A stretch of 64,000 nt of DNA, taken from contig JAPLTU010000035.1 in the NCBI GenBank assembly GCA_026397965.1, positions 28,928 through 92,927 of the forward strand. The letters run 5' to 3'. The notes under the pieces were generated by a model. It did not search any database and was not told where the DNA came from. It was given only the letters and a program-made list of their open reading frames with translations. This DNA is from Verrucomicrobiota bacterium. GTDB lineage: Bacteria > Verrucomicrobiota > Verrucomicrobiia > Opitutales > UBA953. Made by a program: the position numbers and the translations under genes. Below are positions 1 to 11,081 of this stretch, piece by piece. Position 1 is the stretch's first letter. The number at the start of each line of letters is the position of its first letter.

Positions 1-11
1 CCGAATGAATC

Positions 12-1166
12 TCAGTACCCGACCTGCGTGAGCCAATTTTCGGTGAAGGTCGCAGTTTCTTCCAGGGTCGGCAACCGACGGGCATTCAACTTAATCTGCT
101 TGGCCAACTTCTCCTGCTGCTCGTAAAGCCCGCGGAAAGTTTCAAAGAGCGGCGTCTTCTTATTCTTGTTATCCACTAACCAGAAACCGACCTGCTGGTT
201 GTCGTTCATTTCGTTATTATAAAATTGCCAATAAAGCACCATCGCCGGACGCCAGCTGAGGAACTTTATAAAGATCTCGCGATTCTTTTGTTCATGAACT
301 TTCCCATCGCCACCGCAAGCCATCCAGGAGAGTCCGCATTCGCCAATGAACACGCGCTTGGCGGGGAGGTTCGCTTTGGGCGCTAACTGCTGGTTAATGT
401 AATCAAGCGTCGCCCGCACTTCTTCGCCCGTCTTTAACTGGATATCGTACGCGGAGTAAGAAACAAAATCGACGTTAACCTTGGGGAGGACGACGTTGAC
501 CACGCGCTTTTTGCCATCCTTCATCGCATCGCGCACACGGTTGACTTCCGTATAAGTATAGACGCGACATCGGGCATAGGGAACTTCCCGCCGCGCAGCG
601 TCGACCGCTTCTTGCCGCACGTTCAGCCATTCGATCATCGCGTTGGTCGCTTCGACCGGCGCATCTCCGGCAGGGTTCATGTTAGGCAAAAGATACCAGT
701 CCCCTTCCCAATGGCCGATGAAGAAAGTCTTTCCGGCGGCATCGCGGCGCGTGAGTAGATCTTTAGTAAACGCATACATCGCGTTATACTCGCGCCGCTT
801 CATCTCTGGCGTGAGCCCCGCAATCCAATCATTATTGGAACGGTACCAAATTAGGTAATGCGTGAAAGGCAGCGTAATCAATTCGGCGAATTGGGGCCCA
901 GGTGCCACGGATACCTTCAAAATGCGCGAGCCCATCTTACTGATTTCGCGGGCCGCCTCCAGCACCCCGTCCTCTTTCGTGAATTTATAGGCGGGCGTGA
1001 TGATCTGCGTCCCTAATATTTGCGGAAAGGCGTCGGGCATCGCGGCCAGCTGCGGCAACTCGGTGGCGTCGACCATCAAGCCGCCTTTCTTTTTCTGCGC
1101 ATGGACCAGCGGCAACGCCATCGATATCAGGATGACGCCCAGGAACAGACGGGGTAAATAACTCAT
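12..1166 (-). CDS. Secreted TIM-barrel glycoside hydrolase-like protein
   Basis: This gene encodes about 384 residues. The start at 1166 is chosen because it begins a clear signal peptide (MSYLPRLF, a hydrophobic stretch, then a VHAQ cleavage site) and has GAGG upstream; a longer in-frame start at 1235 would put polar sequence before the signal. The mature part alternates strands and helices like a TIM barrel. Candidate acidic residues sit in GHWEGDW near the middle and in VFIGECGLSWM near the C-terminus, where a clan-A glycosidase would carry its nucleophile, followed by an aromatic YWQFYNN strand. I cannot assign a GH family or a substrate. It diverges from the gene starting at 1244. Confidence 0.6.
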   Translation of the reverse strand: MSYLPRLFLGVILISMALPLVHAQKKKGGLMVDATELPQLAAMPDAFPQILGTQIITPAYKFTKEDGVLEAAREISKMGSRILKVSVAPGPQFAELITLPFTHYLIWYRSNNDWIAGLTPEMKRREYNAMYAFTKDLLTRRDAAGKTFFIGHWEGDWYLLPNMNPAGDAPVEATNAMIEWLNVRQEAVDAARREVPYARCRVYTYTEVNRVRDAMKDGKKRVVNVVLPKVNVDFVSYSAYDIQLKTGEEVRATLDYINQQLAPKANLPAKRVFIGECGLSWMACGGDGKVHEQKNREIFIKFLSWRPAMVLYWQFYNNEMNDNQQVGFWLVDNKNKKTPLFETFRGLYEQQEKLAKQIKLNARRLPTLEETATFTENWLTQVGY

Positions 1167-1243
1167 GGGGTGAACCTCAGCGAGGCGGTCTTGTATTGTC
1201 CAACTAGGACAGCCTTCCTTCAAGTCCGTTCCCACTAACTAAC

Positions 1244-1708
1244 ATGATATCACTCCAACGCACCATTGCCGTGGCCATTCTTGCCTGCGGCCTTCACACC
1301 CAAACGCTGGCTGCGGCCAGCAAAGAGGAGGGCCATGCTACCGCTGACCCTGACCACGCCCGACTCACGGCGGCCCGTAAGGCGGCCAACGAGCTGCCCG
1401 AGGTCCTTGCCATCCAACAACAATCCCATGCCGATCGGGCTTTGTCTCATAAGGCCTATGCGGAATACAAATCGGCCCGCAAACGCTCGGCGACTTCGGA
1501 AGATGCTTACAAGAAGGCCTTCGAAGAGGGCCTTTCTAAAGTCGATGCCGGTGCAGTGCCCCTCTTGGAGAAAGAGCGGGTCGCTTTTCGGGAGCGGATG
1601 TTGAACTCCCGGAATGCCAAGAAAGGCTCGAGCGATAAGCAGGCTCCGATCAAGGCCGAAGAGGACGGCATCGAAGAAGAGGAAGAAAGACCCGAGGAAG
1701 AAAAGTAA
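1244..1708 (+). CDS. Secreted small hypothetical protein with acidic tail
   Basis: This is a 154-residue protein that I do not recognise. It starts with a signal peptide (MISLQRTIAVAILACG, cleavage near TLAAAS). The rest is highly charged and probably helical, ending in a run of glutamates (EEDGIEEEEERPEEEK). It is divergently transcribed from the glycosidase-like gene, with a short shared upstream region, and is followed by a strong hairpin terminator. A periplasmic or surface coiled-coil role is possible, but nothing in the sequence fixes a function. Confidence 0.6.
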   Translation: MISLQRTIAVAILACGLHTQTLAAASKEEGHATADPDHARLTAARKAANELPEVLAIQQQSHADRALSHKAYAEYKSARKRSATSEDAYKKAFEEGLSKVDAGAVPLLEKERVAFRERMLNSRNAKKGSSDKQAPIKAEEDGIEEEEERPEEEK

Positions 1709-1731
1709 GCCGCAAAGTTTGGATGGGTCCA

Positions 1732-1757
1732 AACCCGCCTTAACCGGCGGGTTTTTT
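1732..1757 (+). terminator. Rho-independent terminator
   Basis: AACCCGCC at 1732-1739 pairs with GGCGGGTT at 1746-1753 across a six-base loop and runs into six T's ending at 1757. It ends transcription of the small secreted gene. The T-run overlaps the stop codon of the convergent PLP-enzyme gene. Confidence 0.9.
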
Positions 1758-3213
1758 ATGGGTCGAGGGCGAAGGCGAGGGCTGCCCAAATCTCTTCCAC
1801 TGGCTCCAAGCCAATCGACAGACGCAATAAATCAGGGTCGAGGCCGGCCGCTCGAATCGTCTCCCGGCCCGCGGGAGTAGTGACCTCTTCGAAATGCGCC
1901 AACCATAAAAAAGGGGCAACAATGGTGAAGCCCAGGCCGAAGCTCGGCCCTTTCACCACGGGCAAGCGATCGTACACGGTACGCATTTCTTGACGTAGTT
2001 CGATCGTGACCAAGGCGCCGGCGCCGGCGCCCGGGCGCTGGATTTTTTGGAACGCGGCGGCCGTGGCTCCGTCTTTGGCCGTGCGCACGCGCGCGACGGC
2101 TGGATGAGCCGCCAGCCGGCGGGTAATCTCTACGGCGGTGGCAGAAAGCTGGGCCGTGACTTCGCCCATCCGGCCGATTTGGTCGGCTAAAGCAATTTGG
2201 TCGAGTCCGTGCAACTCATCGAGATTCGCTTTGGCCTCTCGCGCTAACTCCGCGGCATCGGGTCGGGAAGGATTGACCGCCAAGACTCCGGCCATCACGT
2301 CGCCTTCAGAAGCCGCATACTTTGTGAGACTCGAACAAAGGATATCCGCATGCGGTAAGACATCGACCGTCGCCAAGCCCACCGAACTTGGGTCGAGCAG
2401 AAGCTTGGCTTCATAGTGATCGCATAAGGAACGGAGCGCGCTGATGTCGGCCGTTTCTAATTGGGGGTTATTCGGCACCTCGGTGAAAACGCCCGCCACT
2501 ATTCCGGTGGCTAAGATTTTTTCAACGGCCGCCAAATCACGGACGTCCGCAATGAAATGACGAGGGGCGTCCAGGGCTTTCTCCAACAGCCGCGTCGAGT
2601 CTACGTAAAGCCATCCGAGCTGAATCCAATCTTTCCGACCGCGCGGGCGCTGCACGAAATTCACCGCGTTGATGGCGGCCTCCACCGCATTCATGCCTGA
2701 GGTGGTGATGTGGATTTCTTCGGCGGAGACGCCTGCCAGATAGGGTCCGAGTGTCTGACGAATCCGGGCCAAAGTTTGCGCCGTTTCTCCGGTGGCGTTC
2801 CCTTTTAAATAGGCTTCCGCTTGGCGAGAAGAGATCAAGGTGCCCGTGTGTTGGACGAATTTATGAAGTCTCTCCGCGGCAGGGCCGGCTGGTGTCGTCA
2901 ACAAGACGAAATCTCCCACGTCGTCGAGCGACGCGACTGACGCCCCAGCCCTCCGGGCGAGCTGTTCGGCAGCGCGGCGCGAAACCAGGGGGAAAAGCAT
3001 TCCGGAGCGTCCCAACTCTTTGGCGGCGGCGCTCGCCGCATGCGTCACCAGTTCATTCCGAACAAAACGCGGATAACCGGCACGAATTTTTTCCCACACG
3101 CGCACTTCTTTCCGCTCATAACTTTCCACATCGGCCAGGGTCGGCAGACAGACGACCGTCGCATGCGGCGAGTCGGGCACCAAGGCACCGAGGGGCGGAG
3201 AAACCAGGGCCAC
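1756..3213 (-). CDS. Cys/Met metabolism PLP-dependent enzyme (cystathionine gamma-synthase-like)
   Basis: This 485-residue protein belongs to the Cys/Met metabolism PLP family, which makes or breaks thioether bonds in cystathionine, homocysteine or methionine metabolism. The PLP-lysine motif SSLTKYAAS places the Schiff-base lysine near residue 298. LLLDPSSVG around 271-279 gives the pyridine-nitrogen Asp, and TSGMNAVEAA (171-180) is the PLP-phosphate loop. At 485 residues it is about 90 longer than typical MetB/MetZ, with an N-terminal extension of roughly 100 residues before the usual fold. The exact reaction (gamma-synthase, sulfhydrylase or lyase) cannot be decided from sequence alone. It follows lysA with a 3-nt gap, so the two probably form an operon for aspartate-family amino acids. 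Confidence 0.8.
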   Translation of the reverse strand: MALVSPPLGALVPDSPHATVVCLPTLADVESYERKEVRVWEKIRAGYPRFVRNELVTHAASAAAKELGRSGMLFPLVSRRAAEQLARRAGASVASLDDVGDFVLLTTPAGPAAERLHKFVQHTGTLISSRQAEAYLKGNATGETAQTLARIRQTLGPYLAGVSAEEIHITTSGMNAVEAAINAVNFVQRPRGRKDWIQLGWLYVDSTRLLEKALDAPRHFIADVRDLAAVEKILATGIVAGVFTEVPNNPQLETADISALRSLCDHYEAKLLLDPSSVGLATVDVLPHADILCSSLTKYAASEGDVMAGVLAVNPSRPDAAELAREAKANLDELHGLDQIALADQIGRMGEVTAQLSATAVEITRRLAAHPAVARVRTAKDGATAAAFQKIQRPGAGAGALVTIELRQEMRTVYDRLPVVKGPSFGLGFTIVAPFLWLAHFEEVTTPAGRETIRAAGLDPDLLRLSIGLEPVEEIWAALAFALDP

Positions 3214-3216
3214 GAA

Positions 3217-4473
3217 TCAAAGCCCCTCCGCGAGGGTTTCGTTTTGGATGATTTGCGCGAGCGACTGACGGCGACGAATCAAAAGAGTGTGGCCATCATT
3301 TTTTATCAAGACCTCCGGCGCTTCGGGGAAGGAATTATAATTCTTCGTACTCATGCCGGCGCAATAAGCCCCGGCACCGCCTAAGACGCAAAGGTCGCCC
3401 GCGGTGGCTTCGGGTAAATGACGAGTGGCCAGCGTCTCGGGTTCACCTGGCGCGCAACTGATCAAATCGCCGGACTCACAGCAATGCCCGACGATAACAT
3501 AATCCCGCTTCTGGTCATTAGGCTTCGCCTGATAGAGGTAGGCCGGATGCTGCGCTCCATAAAGCGAGGGTCGGAGAATTTCCGTCATTCCGGAATCAAG
3601 TTTTAGAAACTCACGGGTCCCGGTCGAAACAACATCTTGCACGTGACAAAGTACGGCGCCGGCATTGGCGACCAAGAACGTGCCAGGTTCGATTTCCAGC
3701 TGGAGCTTACGGCCGTCTTCTTGCGCGAATTTTTCAAAGGCTGCCTGCACCGGCGCGCCAATCAGTTGAGGGTCGGTTCCCTTCTCGCCCGCCACCCGCG
3801 CCACCTTATAACCGCCGCCAAGATTCAATGTCACCGCTGAAGGAAAACGACGCACGAGGGCGAGGCTGGCAGCCGAGACCTCTTGCCAGATGACTGGGTC
3901 GCTGCCCGAACCGATGTGCGTATGGATCCGCACGATTTTAAGCTGATACTTCGCTGCGATGGCCTGAACTTGCTCCGCCCATTCATGCCAAATACCGAAG
4001 GAGGAATCCGATCCACCCACGTTAGTCTTACCCGTCCCACCCGATCCCCGACCGGGATTAAAACGCAAACCGACCTGATGGCCGGGGAGTGCTTGGCCGA
4101 TTCGCTCCAACTGTGACAAAGAACAGGCGTTGGCGTGGACCCCCTGCTTAAGCAACTCGGCAAAATCTCCGGGGAGCTCTTGGGATGAAAGTGAAATCCG
4201 CTCGGCGGTGATGCCTGCAAAGAGAGCTCGACGAACCTCAAAGCCGGAGCTGGCGTCAAAATGGAGACCCAGGCGGGCGAAGATCTTAAGTACCGACGCA
4301 TTCGGGCAGGCCTTCATCGCGAAACGCACGGTGAGACCGAACGCATTCGGAAAGGCCAACATCGCCTTCGCCTGAGTCTCGAGGGTGGCTTGATCGTAGA
4401 CGTAACAGGGGGTGCCATGCGCCGCCGCAATTTGTTGGGCCGTTGTCGGCGAGAGGAAGGGGTGGGTTTCCAC
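3217..4473 (-). CDS. lysA: Diaminopimelate decarboxylase
   Basis: LysA is a fold-III PLP decarboxylase that converts meso-diaminopimelate to L-lysine, the last step of lysine synthesis. The PLP lysine is K54 in [18 protein letters not shown] (184-192) and the glycine loop LGGGYK (218-223) bind cofactor, and the CESGD motif (332-336), which supplies the dimer-partner active-site Cys, is intact. Length (418 residues) is normal. A carboxynorspermidine decarboxylase is the main alternative, but the motifs favour LysA. It is the first gene of a two-gene minus-strand unit with the Cys/Met enzyme and diverges from mnmE across about 120 bp. Confidence 0.85.
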   Translation of the reverse strand: METHPFLSPTTAQQIAAAHGTPCYVYDQATLETQAKAMLAFPNAFGLTVRFAMKACPNASVLKIFARLGLHFDASSGFEVRRALFAGITAERISLSSQELPGDFAELLKQGVHANACSLSQLERIGQALPGHQVGLRFNPGRGSGGTGKTNVGGSDSSFGIWHEWAEQVQAIAAKYQLKIVRIHTHIGSGSDPVIWQEVSAASLALVRRFPSAVTLNLGGGYKVARVAGEKGTDPQLIGAPVQAAFEKFAQEDGRKLQLEIEPGTFLVANAGAVLCHVQDVVSTGTREFLKLDSGMTEILRPSLYGAQHPAYLYQAKPNDQKRDYVIVGHCCESGDLISCAPGEPETLATRHLPEATAGDLCVLGGAGAYCAGMSTKNYNSFPEAPEVLIKNDGHTLLIRRRQSLAQIIQNETLAEGL

Positions 4474-4594
4474 GGTAGTGATGGGCGGACTTTGGCACGA
4501 CCTCCCCGCCCTTCCAGCCTTTTTGCAATCCTATGACACCGCTTGCCTCCCCCGCAGTCGCCCCTTGGGATGGGACTCTCCTTATATACCGCCC

Positions 4595-5953
4595 ATGTCC
4601 TCCGCCGAAACGATTGTCGCTGCCGCCACCCCTGCCGGGCGCTCGGCCCTTGCCGTTCTGCGGATCGACGGCCCTCTGGCGGTCAAGATCGCAACCGAAG
4701 CGCTGCAGCGTAAAACAACTCTCGCCGAACGCCAGGCCACCCCCGCTATCTGGCGAGACGTTGCCGGGAAGCCGATCGATCAAATCGTCGCCGTCCTTTG
4801 GTGCGCGGGAAAATCTTTCACGGGCAATGACTCGCTGGAAATCACCTGCCACGGTAATCCCCTACTCGTTCGCCGGCTGACCGAAGATTGCCTAGCTCGC
4901 GGCGGCCGCATGGCCGAGCCCGGCGAGTTCACGCGGCGCGCCTTTCTCGCCGGCCGGATGGACCTCACCCAAGCGGAAGCCGTGGCCGATCTCATCCATG
5001 CCAGTTCTGAGCGCGCGCTCATCTCCGCTCGCCGGATGCTGGCCGGCGAACTCGGACAGAAAATCGCCAACTGGACCGACCGGCTCTTGCAAGTCCTGGC
5101 TGAACTGGAAGCGCACATTGATTTTCCGGAAGAAGACCTACCCGTCGAAGACCCCACGGGACCCGCATCCAGATTGGTCGGAATGGCGTCAGAACTTAAT
5201 GGATACGCTCGGACCGCCCGGCACGACAGCGCGCTCCGCGATGGATTGAGAATCGCGGTCGTCGGCGCCCCGAACGCAGGTAAGTCCAGTTTGCTTAACC
5301 TATTGGCCGGAGCCGAGCGCGCGCTCGTCAGCGCCGAACCGGGCACCACGCGCGATTACTTGGAAGCGCCCATCGCTGGCCTGCCACTGCACGTGACAGC
5401 CGTCGATACCGCTGGCCTCCGCGTCGGCGGCACCGCGCTCGAAAATGCCGGGATGCTTCGCTCCCTTGAGCAAGCGCGCGCGGCGCATTTTCTGGTTCTC
5501 GTCGTCGACGCTTCCGTTAAGCCCCCTGCCCTGCCGCCGGAATTAACAATACTCTTGGACATCAAGCGTACGCTCGTGATCGCCAATAAATCTGACTTAC
5601 CCGAAGCGGCCGAACAGCAGGATTTTTTGCCACACTTTACCAAGCTGCGAACCTGCCTTTTGCACGGCGAAGATGCCGAGCCTCTTCGGGCCCGCCTCGG
5701 TGCCATCTTAATTGAACGCGAGGTCGCCCCGGGCGCCGAAGATTTGGTCGTCAGTGTCCGCCATGCCGATGCCCTCCAGCGGGCGGCCGAAGCCCTGTTG
5801 CTTGCCCATGGCCACCTCAAAGCCCCCATCCAAACGGAGCTTGCCGCCGCCCGAGGGCGGGAGGCCCTGGACGCCCTCGGGGAGGTCGTGGGTCGAATTG
5901 ATAATGAGCGTATGCTGGACAAGCTCTTTGCTTCCTTCTGCATTGGTAAGTGA
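4595..5953 (+). CDS. mnmE: tRNA modification GTPase MnmE
   Basis: MnmE works with MnmG to install carboxymethylaminomethyl groups on wobble U34 of certain tRNAs. The 452-residue protein has the N-terminal folate-binding domain (MSSAETIVAAATPAGRSA), a central helical domain, and an inserted G domain with GAPNAGKSS (P-loop near residue 225), DTAG and NKSD. It ends in the diagnostic CIGK with the catalytic Cys. The start at 4595 is chosen because homology begins there; the frame stays open upstream to 4412 without family character. It is followed 24 nt later by its partner mnmG. Confidence 0.95.
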   Translation: MSSAETIVAAATPAGRSALAVLRIDGPLAVKIATEALQRKTTLAERQATPAIWRDVAGKPIDQIVAVLWCAGKSFTGNDSLEITCHGNPLLVRRLTEDCLARGGRMAEPGEFTRRAFLAGRMDLTQAEAVADLIHASSERALISARRMLAGELGQKIANWTDRLLQVLAELEAHIDFPEEDLPVEDPTGPASRLVGMASELNGYARTARHDSALRDGLRIAVVGAPNAGKSSLLNLLAGAERALVSAEPGTTRDYLEAPIAGLPLHVTAVDTAGLRVGGTALENAGMLRSLEQARAAHFLVLVVDASVKPPALPPELTILLDIKRTLVIANKSDLPEAAEQQDFLPHFTKLRTCLLHGEDAEPLRARLGAILIEREVAPGAEDLVVSVRHADALQRAAEALLLAHGHLKAPIQTELAAARGREALDALGEVVGRIDNERMLDKLFASFCIGK

Positions 5954-5977
5954 TTCTCTCCTCCTGGAGAGAAGCTT

Positions 5978-7861
<1,884 letters not shown>

Positions 7862-7877
7862 CAGGGTAGGGAATTGT

Positions 7878-7893
7878 TGTTCCACGTGGAACA
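7878..7893. promoter_or_regulatory. parS centromere site downstream of mnmG
   Basis: This is a second perfect copy of TGTTCCACGTGGAACA, 1,164 bp from the first and 17 nt after the mnmG stop codon. Here the palindrome extends to 20 bp (7876-7895). Two identical sites this close together make chance occurrence very unlikely. Confidence 0.88.
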
Positions 7894-7940
7894 ACCAATG
7901 TGAAGATTGTCAAAAGGAAGGGTTACAGTTATGTTTCTTT

Positions 7941-7981
7941 ATTATGTAAGTTATTATTTTATAAGGACTTACATAATTTTT
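7941..7981 (+). terminator. Probable terminator of the mnmE-mnmG unit
   Basis: ATTATGTAAGT (7941-7951) is the exact reverse complement of ACTTACATAAT (7967-7977), with a 15-base loop and a T-run to 7981. The stem is AT-rich, so termination may be weak. The palindrome could instead be a protein-binding site. Confidence 0.5.
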
Positions 7982-8070
7982 CACCTGTTTTAACCCAACC
8001 GTTTCAATTGTCACCTAACTCTGGCGATTCGGAAGGATAGGTATAAATAATATAATAACTTAAACAAATC

Positions 8071-8766
8071 ATGGACGCTGAACATCTCAAACAAATCCTT
8101 ATTGTCGACGACGAGTCCGATGTCACGGAACTGTTGGATTATAAATTCCGGCAGGCAGGTTATGCCGTGCGCACCCTGAACGACCCGCTGAGGGCTCTCG
8201 GCCTGGCGAGGGACTTTCGCCCTGATCTTATCATCCTAGATGTCATGATGCCCGAGCTCACAGGCGTCCAGTTGCTGCGCATGGTACGGTCGGACGCTCT
8301 CCTGCAAGACACCCCGGTGATTCTCCTCACAGCCAAAACCGAAACGGCCGACAAAGTAAAAGGCCTCGAGTCGGGAGCCGACGATTATGTCAGCAAACCT
8401 TTTGATGTCCGTGAATTAATGCTACGCGCCCAGGCGCTTTTACGGCGGGCAAAATCGGCGGCCGCCAAGCCCTCGACACGACTCGCGGCAGGTGCGCTGC
8501 TTTTGGATATCGAACGGCATGAAGTCTCCTCCCAAGGCAAAACCGTAGAACTCACCGCGACCGAATTCAAGTTATTGCGGCTGATGTTAGAACGCAAAGG
8601 GCGCGTACAATCTCGCGAAGAGTTGCTGTCCGATGTTTGGAATTATTCTCCGGACCTCGAAACTCGGACGGTCGATACACATGTCCGTCGCTTACGCGAA
8701 AAATTGGGTCCCGCGGGAGATGTCATCGAAACTGTCCGCGGGGTAGGGTATCGCGTCGCGGGGTAA
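8071..8766 (+). CDS. OmpR/PhoB-family response regulator
   Basis: This 231-residue two-component regulator has a receiver domain with acidic residues D13-D14, phospho-acceptor D57 (LIILDVMMPE), T88 and K109 (SKPFD). A C-terminal winged-helix DNA-binding domain ends in TVDTHVRRLREKLG...VRGVGYRVAG. The pairing with a PhoR-like kinase 45 bp downstream suggests a PhoB role in phosphate response, but the signal is not shown by sequence. No clear Pho box was found in its upstream region. Confidence 0.85.
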   Translation: MDAEHLKQILIVDDESDVTELLDYKFRQAGYAVRTLNDPLRALGLARDFRPDLIILDVMMPELTGVQLLRMVRSDALLQDTPVILLTAKTETADKVKGLESGADDYVSKPFDVRELMLRAQALLRRAKSAAAKPSTRLAAGALLLDIERHEVSSQGKTVELTATEFKLLRLMLERKGRVQSREELLSDVWNYSPDLETRTVDTHVRRLREKLGPAGDVIETVRGVGYRVAG

Positions 8767-8811
8767 TCGGCTTTGCTCTCGCCCGTTCTCTAATCCCTGT
8801 CATCTTAGGCG

Positions 8812-10056
8812 ATGATGACTTGGCTTCCGTGGATTCTCCTCATCGCGCTTTCGGTCGTCGCGGCTTGGTGCGTCGCAGAAATCAACCGCTTGATTCGCTG
8901 GGCCCGGCGCGCCTTGCTCCGCGGCGATGCGGGCGGCCGTCCGTCCGGTCGTTTGGCTTCGGCACTTAAGTTGGATGAGTTATTTCTTTCGATCGAAAGT
9001 CGGGCACTGACGGAAAACGAAAACCGCGCCGCGGCTTCCCGCCGAATCGAAGCCTTGCTGGCACCCCTTACGGATGCGGTCCTCGTCGTGGATGCGCAAG
9101 ATCGCTTGCGCCTCGCTAATCCAGCAGCGATCACGCTCTTCGGTCTGCCAGAAAAAACGGGGTGGGGCTCCATCGTGCCGTTAGTAAAAAGTGCTGACTT
9201 CATCGAGCTCGTACATCGCGTCCGCCAAGAGGGCGGGGGACGTTCGACGCTCTTGCTTAATCGCGCGCCCTTGGCTGACGTCTGGATCCAAGCCGCCGGA
9301 GCCCTCACCGACCCCGAAGGATTCGGCGAAGATGCGGCCATCTTTGTCTTAGCAGACGTCACCGCCCTCAAACGACTTCAAGCCATGGAGCGGGATTTCA
9401 TCACCAATGTCTCCCATGACCTGCGGACTCCAGTGACGATTTTGCGCGGTTATGCTGAAACCTTGGCCGATGACCATGACACGATGTCGGTCGCGGACCG
9501 CGGTCGCTTTGTCCAAAAAATCGTCAGCTCCGTCGGACGCCTCCAAGGGCTGGTCGAAGGCTTGCTCGCGCTTGCGAGCCTTGAGACCGCCCAAAGCGTC
9601 CAACGTGAAGCCGGTGCCCTCCACCGGGCCATCCGGGAGGTGGTCGATGCCTATGACGCCCGGTGCCGTGCCGTCGGGGTGACGCTCGCGCTCTCCTTAA
9701 ATGCGGCCGAAGATTCGGCGGCCGATCCGGTCCAAACTCACCGTTTAGTCCAAAATTTATTAGACAATGCCTTGGCGCACGCGGCCGGGGTGACACTCAT
9801 CCAGATCACGACCGCCAACCTGCCCAAGGGCGTCGAGCTCTGTGTCGAAGATAATGGGGGAGGGGTCCCCAGCACAGATCTACCACGGCTCTTTGACCGT
9901 TTCTATCGCACCGACAAGTCCCGCCAAGCCGGAGGCAGCGGGCTTGGGCTCAGCATCGTCAGACAGGTGGCTGAACTTCATGGCGGCTCCGCCACCGCTG
10001 AGCCGGCTCGCCCCAGAGGTCTAAAGGTGACGGTTACCTTCCCTGGAGCCGCCTAA
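8812..10056 (+). CDS. PhoR-like sensor histidine kinase
   Basis: This 414-residue kinase has one N-terminal membrane segment (about residues 4-22), a PAS-like domain (about 80-185), a HisKA domain with NVSHDLRTPVT (phospho-acceptor H202), and an HATPase domain with N-box LVQNLLDNALAHA, VEDNGGGVP and GGSGLGLSIV. It lacks a periplasmic sensor domain, as do PhoR-type kinases that sense through partner proteins. It should phosphorylate the regulator encoded immediately upstream. A bidirectional terminator follows. Confidence 0.85.
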   Translation: MMTWLPWILLIALSVVAAWCVAEINRLIRWARRALLRGDAGGRPSGRLASALKLDELFLSIESRALTENENRAAASRRIEALLAPLTDAVLVVDAQDRLRLANPAAITLFGLPEKTGWGSIVPLVKSADFIELVHRVRQEGGGRSTLLLNRAPLADVWIQAAGALTDPEGFGEDAAIFVLADVTALKRLQAMERDFITNVSHDLRTPVTILRGYAETLADDHDTMSVADRGRFVQKIVSSVGRLQGLVEGLLALASLETAQSVQREAGALHRAIREVVDAYDARCRAVGVTLALSLNAAEDSAADPVQTHRLVQNLLDNALAHAAGVTLIQITTANLPKGVELCVEDNGGGVPSTDLPRLFDRFYRTDKSRQAGGSGLGLSIVRQVAELHGGSATAEPARPRGLKVTVTFPGAA

Positions 10057-10069
10057 GGGTAGCCCCATG

Positions 10070-10098
10070 AAAAACCCGCCGAACTTCGGCGGGTTTTT
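10070..10098. terminator. Bidirectional rho-independent terminator
   Basis: AACCCGCCGAA pairs with TTCGGCGGGTT with almost no loop, flanked by A's on the left and T's on the right. It can end the kinase transcript on the plus strand and the tRNA-Gly transcript on the minus strand. Confidence 0.9.
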
Positions 10099-10113
10099 GC
10101 TCCCTCATTAAAG

Positions 10114-10188
10114 TGGAGCGCGCGACTGGACTTGAACCAGCAACAGCCACCTTGGCAAGGTGGTACTCTACCATTGAGCTACACGCGC
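10114..10188 (-). tRNA. tRNA-Gly (anticodon GCC)
   Basis: On the minus strand the acceptor stem GCGCGTG pairs with CGCGCGC, and the D-arm contains AGCTCAATGGTAGAGT. The anticodon stem CCACC/GGTGG encloses loop TTGCCAA (anticodon GCC), and the T-arm holds GGTTCAAGTCC. The 3' CCA is encoded. It ends facing the bidirectional terminator at 10070-10098. Confidence 0.96.
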
Positions 10189-10214
10189 ACTCGGAGGAAA
10201 GCAGACCAAACGCC

Positions 10215-11081
10215 CTAGCGGGTGTCAAGCCTTTGGGCAAAACGGTCTCGGATAGGCTTGGGAGTAGGGTGCAGGCCAGCTTTTTCGAGCCGGCTTGCCG
10301 CCACATCAGACAGGAGCCACCTTACCACTGGCTTTAAATCTTCTAACTTATCCTGCCGGACAAAGAGAACCAAGGGCAGACGAAGAGGGTAGTCGCCGTT
10401 ATAAATATTCATCTCGTCGGGCGAGTACGCCGTCGTCGAACTTCCAGGGCGGCCGTCCGCAACCTGCAACACGCGACCCACCGAACCCAAAGGCAATTGC
10501 GGCATGAGCTGCAAGGCGCTGGAGCGCGAAGCGACCAGGTCCGCCGCTAATTCCACGGAAATATTCTGCCTTACGTCCGGACGGAAAATTGCTCCATTCA
10601 GAACAAGGCCCTGAAAGAGTTCTCGCACGAAAGAGTTATCAGGCGAACAGACTCCCGGCGTAATTAACTCCGAACGAGTGACCCCAGGAACGTCGTTCCA
10701 ATTAATCATCCGCTGTCTCGGGTCATTGGCAAAGACGCCAGACAAGGAGGCGAAATCGATATGATCGATGGCATTCGAACGGTGCACCCCGACAATCACC
10801 GCGGCATTCGCGATGGGAAATTCTCGGAGTTTCAAATTGCCTGCCACCTTAGGCGTGGGCTCACCGGGACGCTGAAATAGAATCGCAGCGAAGGCTTTCC
10901 CTTCGGCTAACGCTTTAGCACCAGGCAGGCTGCCCGAAAAATCTGCGGTTCCTTCCTTGCGAGATGACTCAACGACCCCTTCAGTCAATGCCCAGGAAAC
11001 GACGTCCGAGCCGACGAAATCAGCCGCGAACGCCGACCCCGCCGCCGCGATTAATAAAAATGACCGGAACATGAATGTCAT
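10215..11081 (-). CDS. PstS-like periplasmic substrate-binding protein
   Basis: This 288-residue exported protein has a signal peptide (MFRSFLLIAAAGSAFAAD; an ATG at 11072 is a plausible alternative start). The body resembles phosphate-type periplasmic binding proteins, with an early FVGSDVV loop and a SPDNSFVRELF stretch in the middle. No ABC permease or ATPase lies nearby, so it may be an orphan binding or signalling protein rather than part of a Pst transporter. Its start codon overlaps the stop of the upstream NtrC-type regulator (ATGA), so translation is probably coupled. Confidence 0.65.
   Translation of the reverse strand: MTFMFRSFLLIAAAGSAFAADFVGSDVVSWALTEGVVESSRKEGTADFSGSLPGAKALAEGKAFAAILFQRPGEPTPKVAGNLKLREFPIANAAVIVGVHRSNAIDHIDFASLSGVFANDPRQRMINWNDVPGVTRSELITPGVCSPDNSFVRELFQGLVLNGAIFRPDVRQNISVELAADLVASRSSALQLMPQLPLGSVGRVLQVADGRPGSSTTAYSPDEMNIYNGDYPLRLPLVLFVRQDKLEDLKPVVRWLLSDVAASRLEKAGLHPTPKPIRDRFAQRLDTR

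Larger units (their letters stand above)
7862..8070. other. Intergenic region between mnmG and the response regulator
   Basis: This 209-bp gap is AT-rich compared with its neighbours. It contains a parS site (7878-7893), an 11-bp inverted repeat followed by T's (7941-7981), and a TATAAT hexamer at 8051-8056 close to the regulator's start codon. I found no convincing -35 element at proper spacing and no small gene. Confidence 0.6.

Noticed and set aside
165..175. TTATCCACT in the first gene as a DnaA box
   Set aside because: It is a single near-match in coding sequence without clustering.
1250..1789. A 179-codon minus-strand frame antisense to the small secreted protein gene
   Set aside because: It crosses a strong terminator, has biased composition, and the plus-strand frame has a clear signal peptide.
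4584..4589. TATATA before mnmE as a -10 element
   Set aside because: No -35-like hexamer lies at 16-18 bp spacing.
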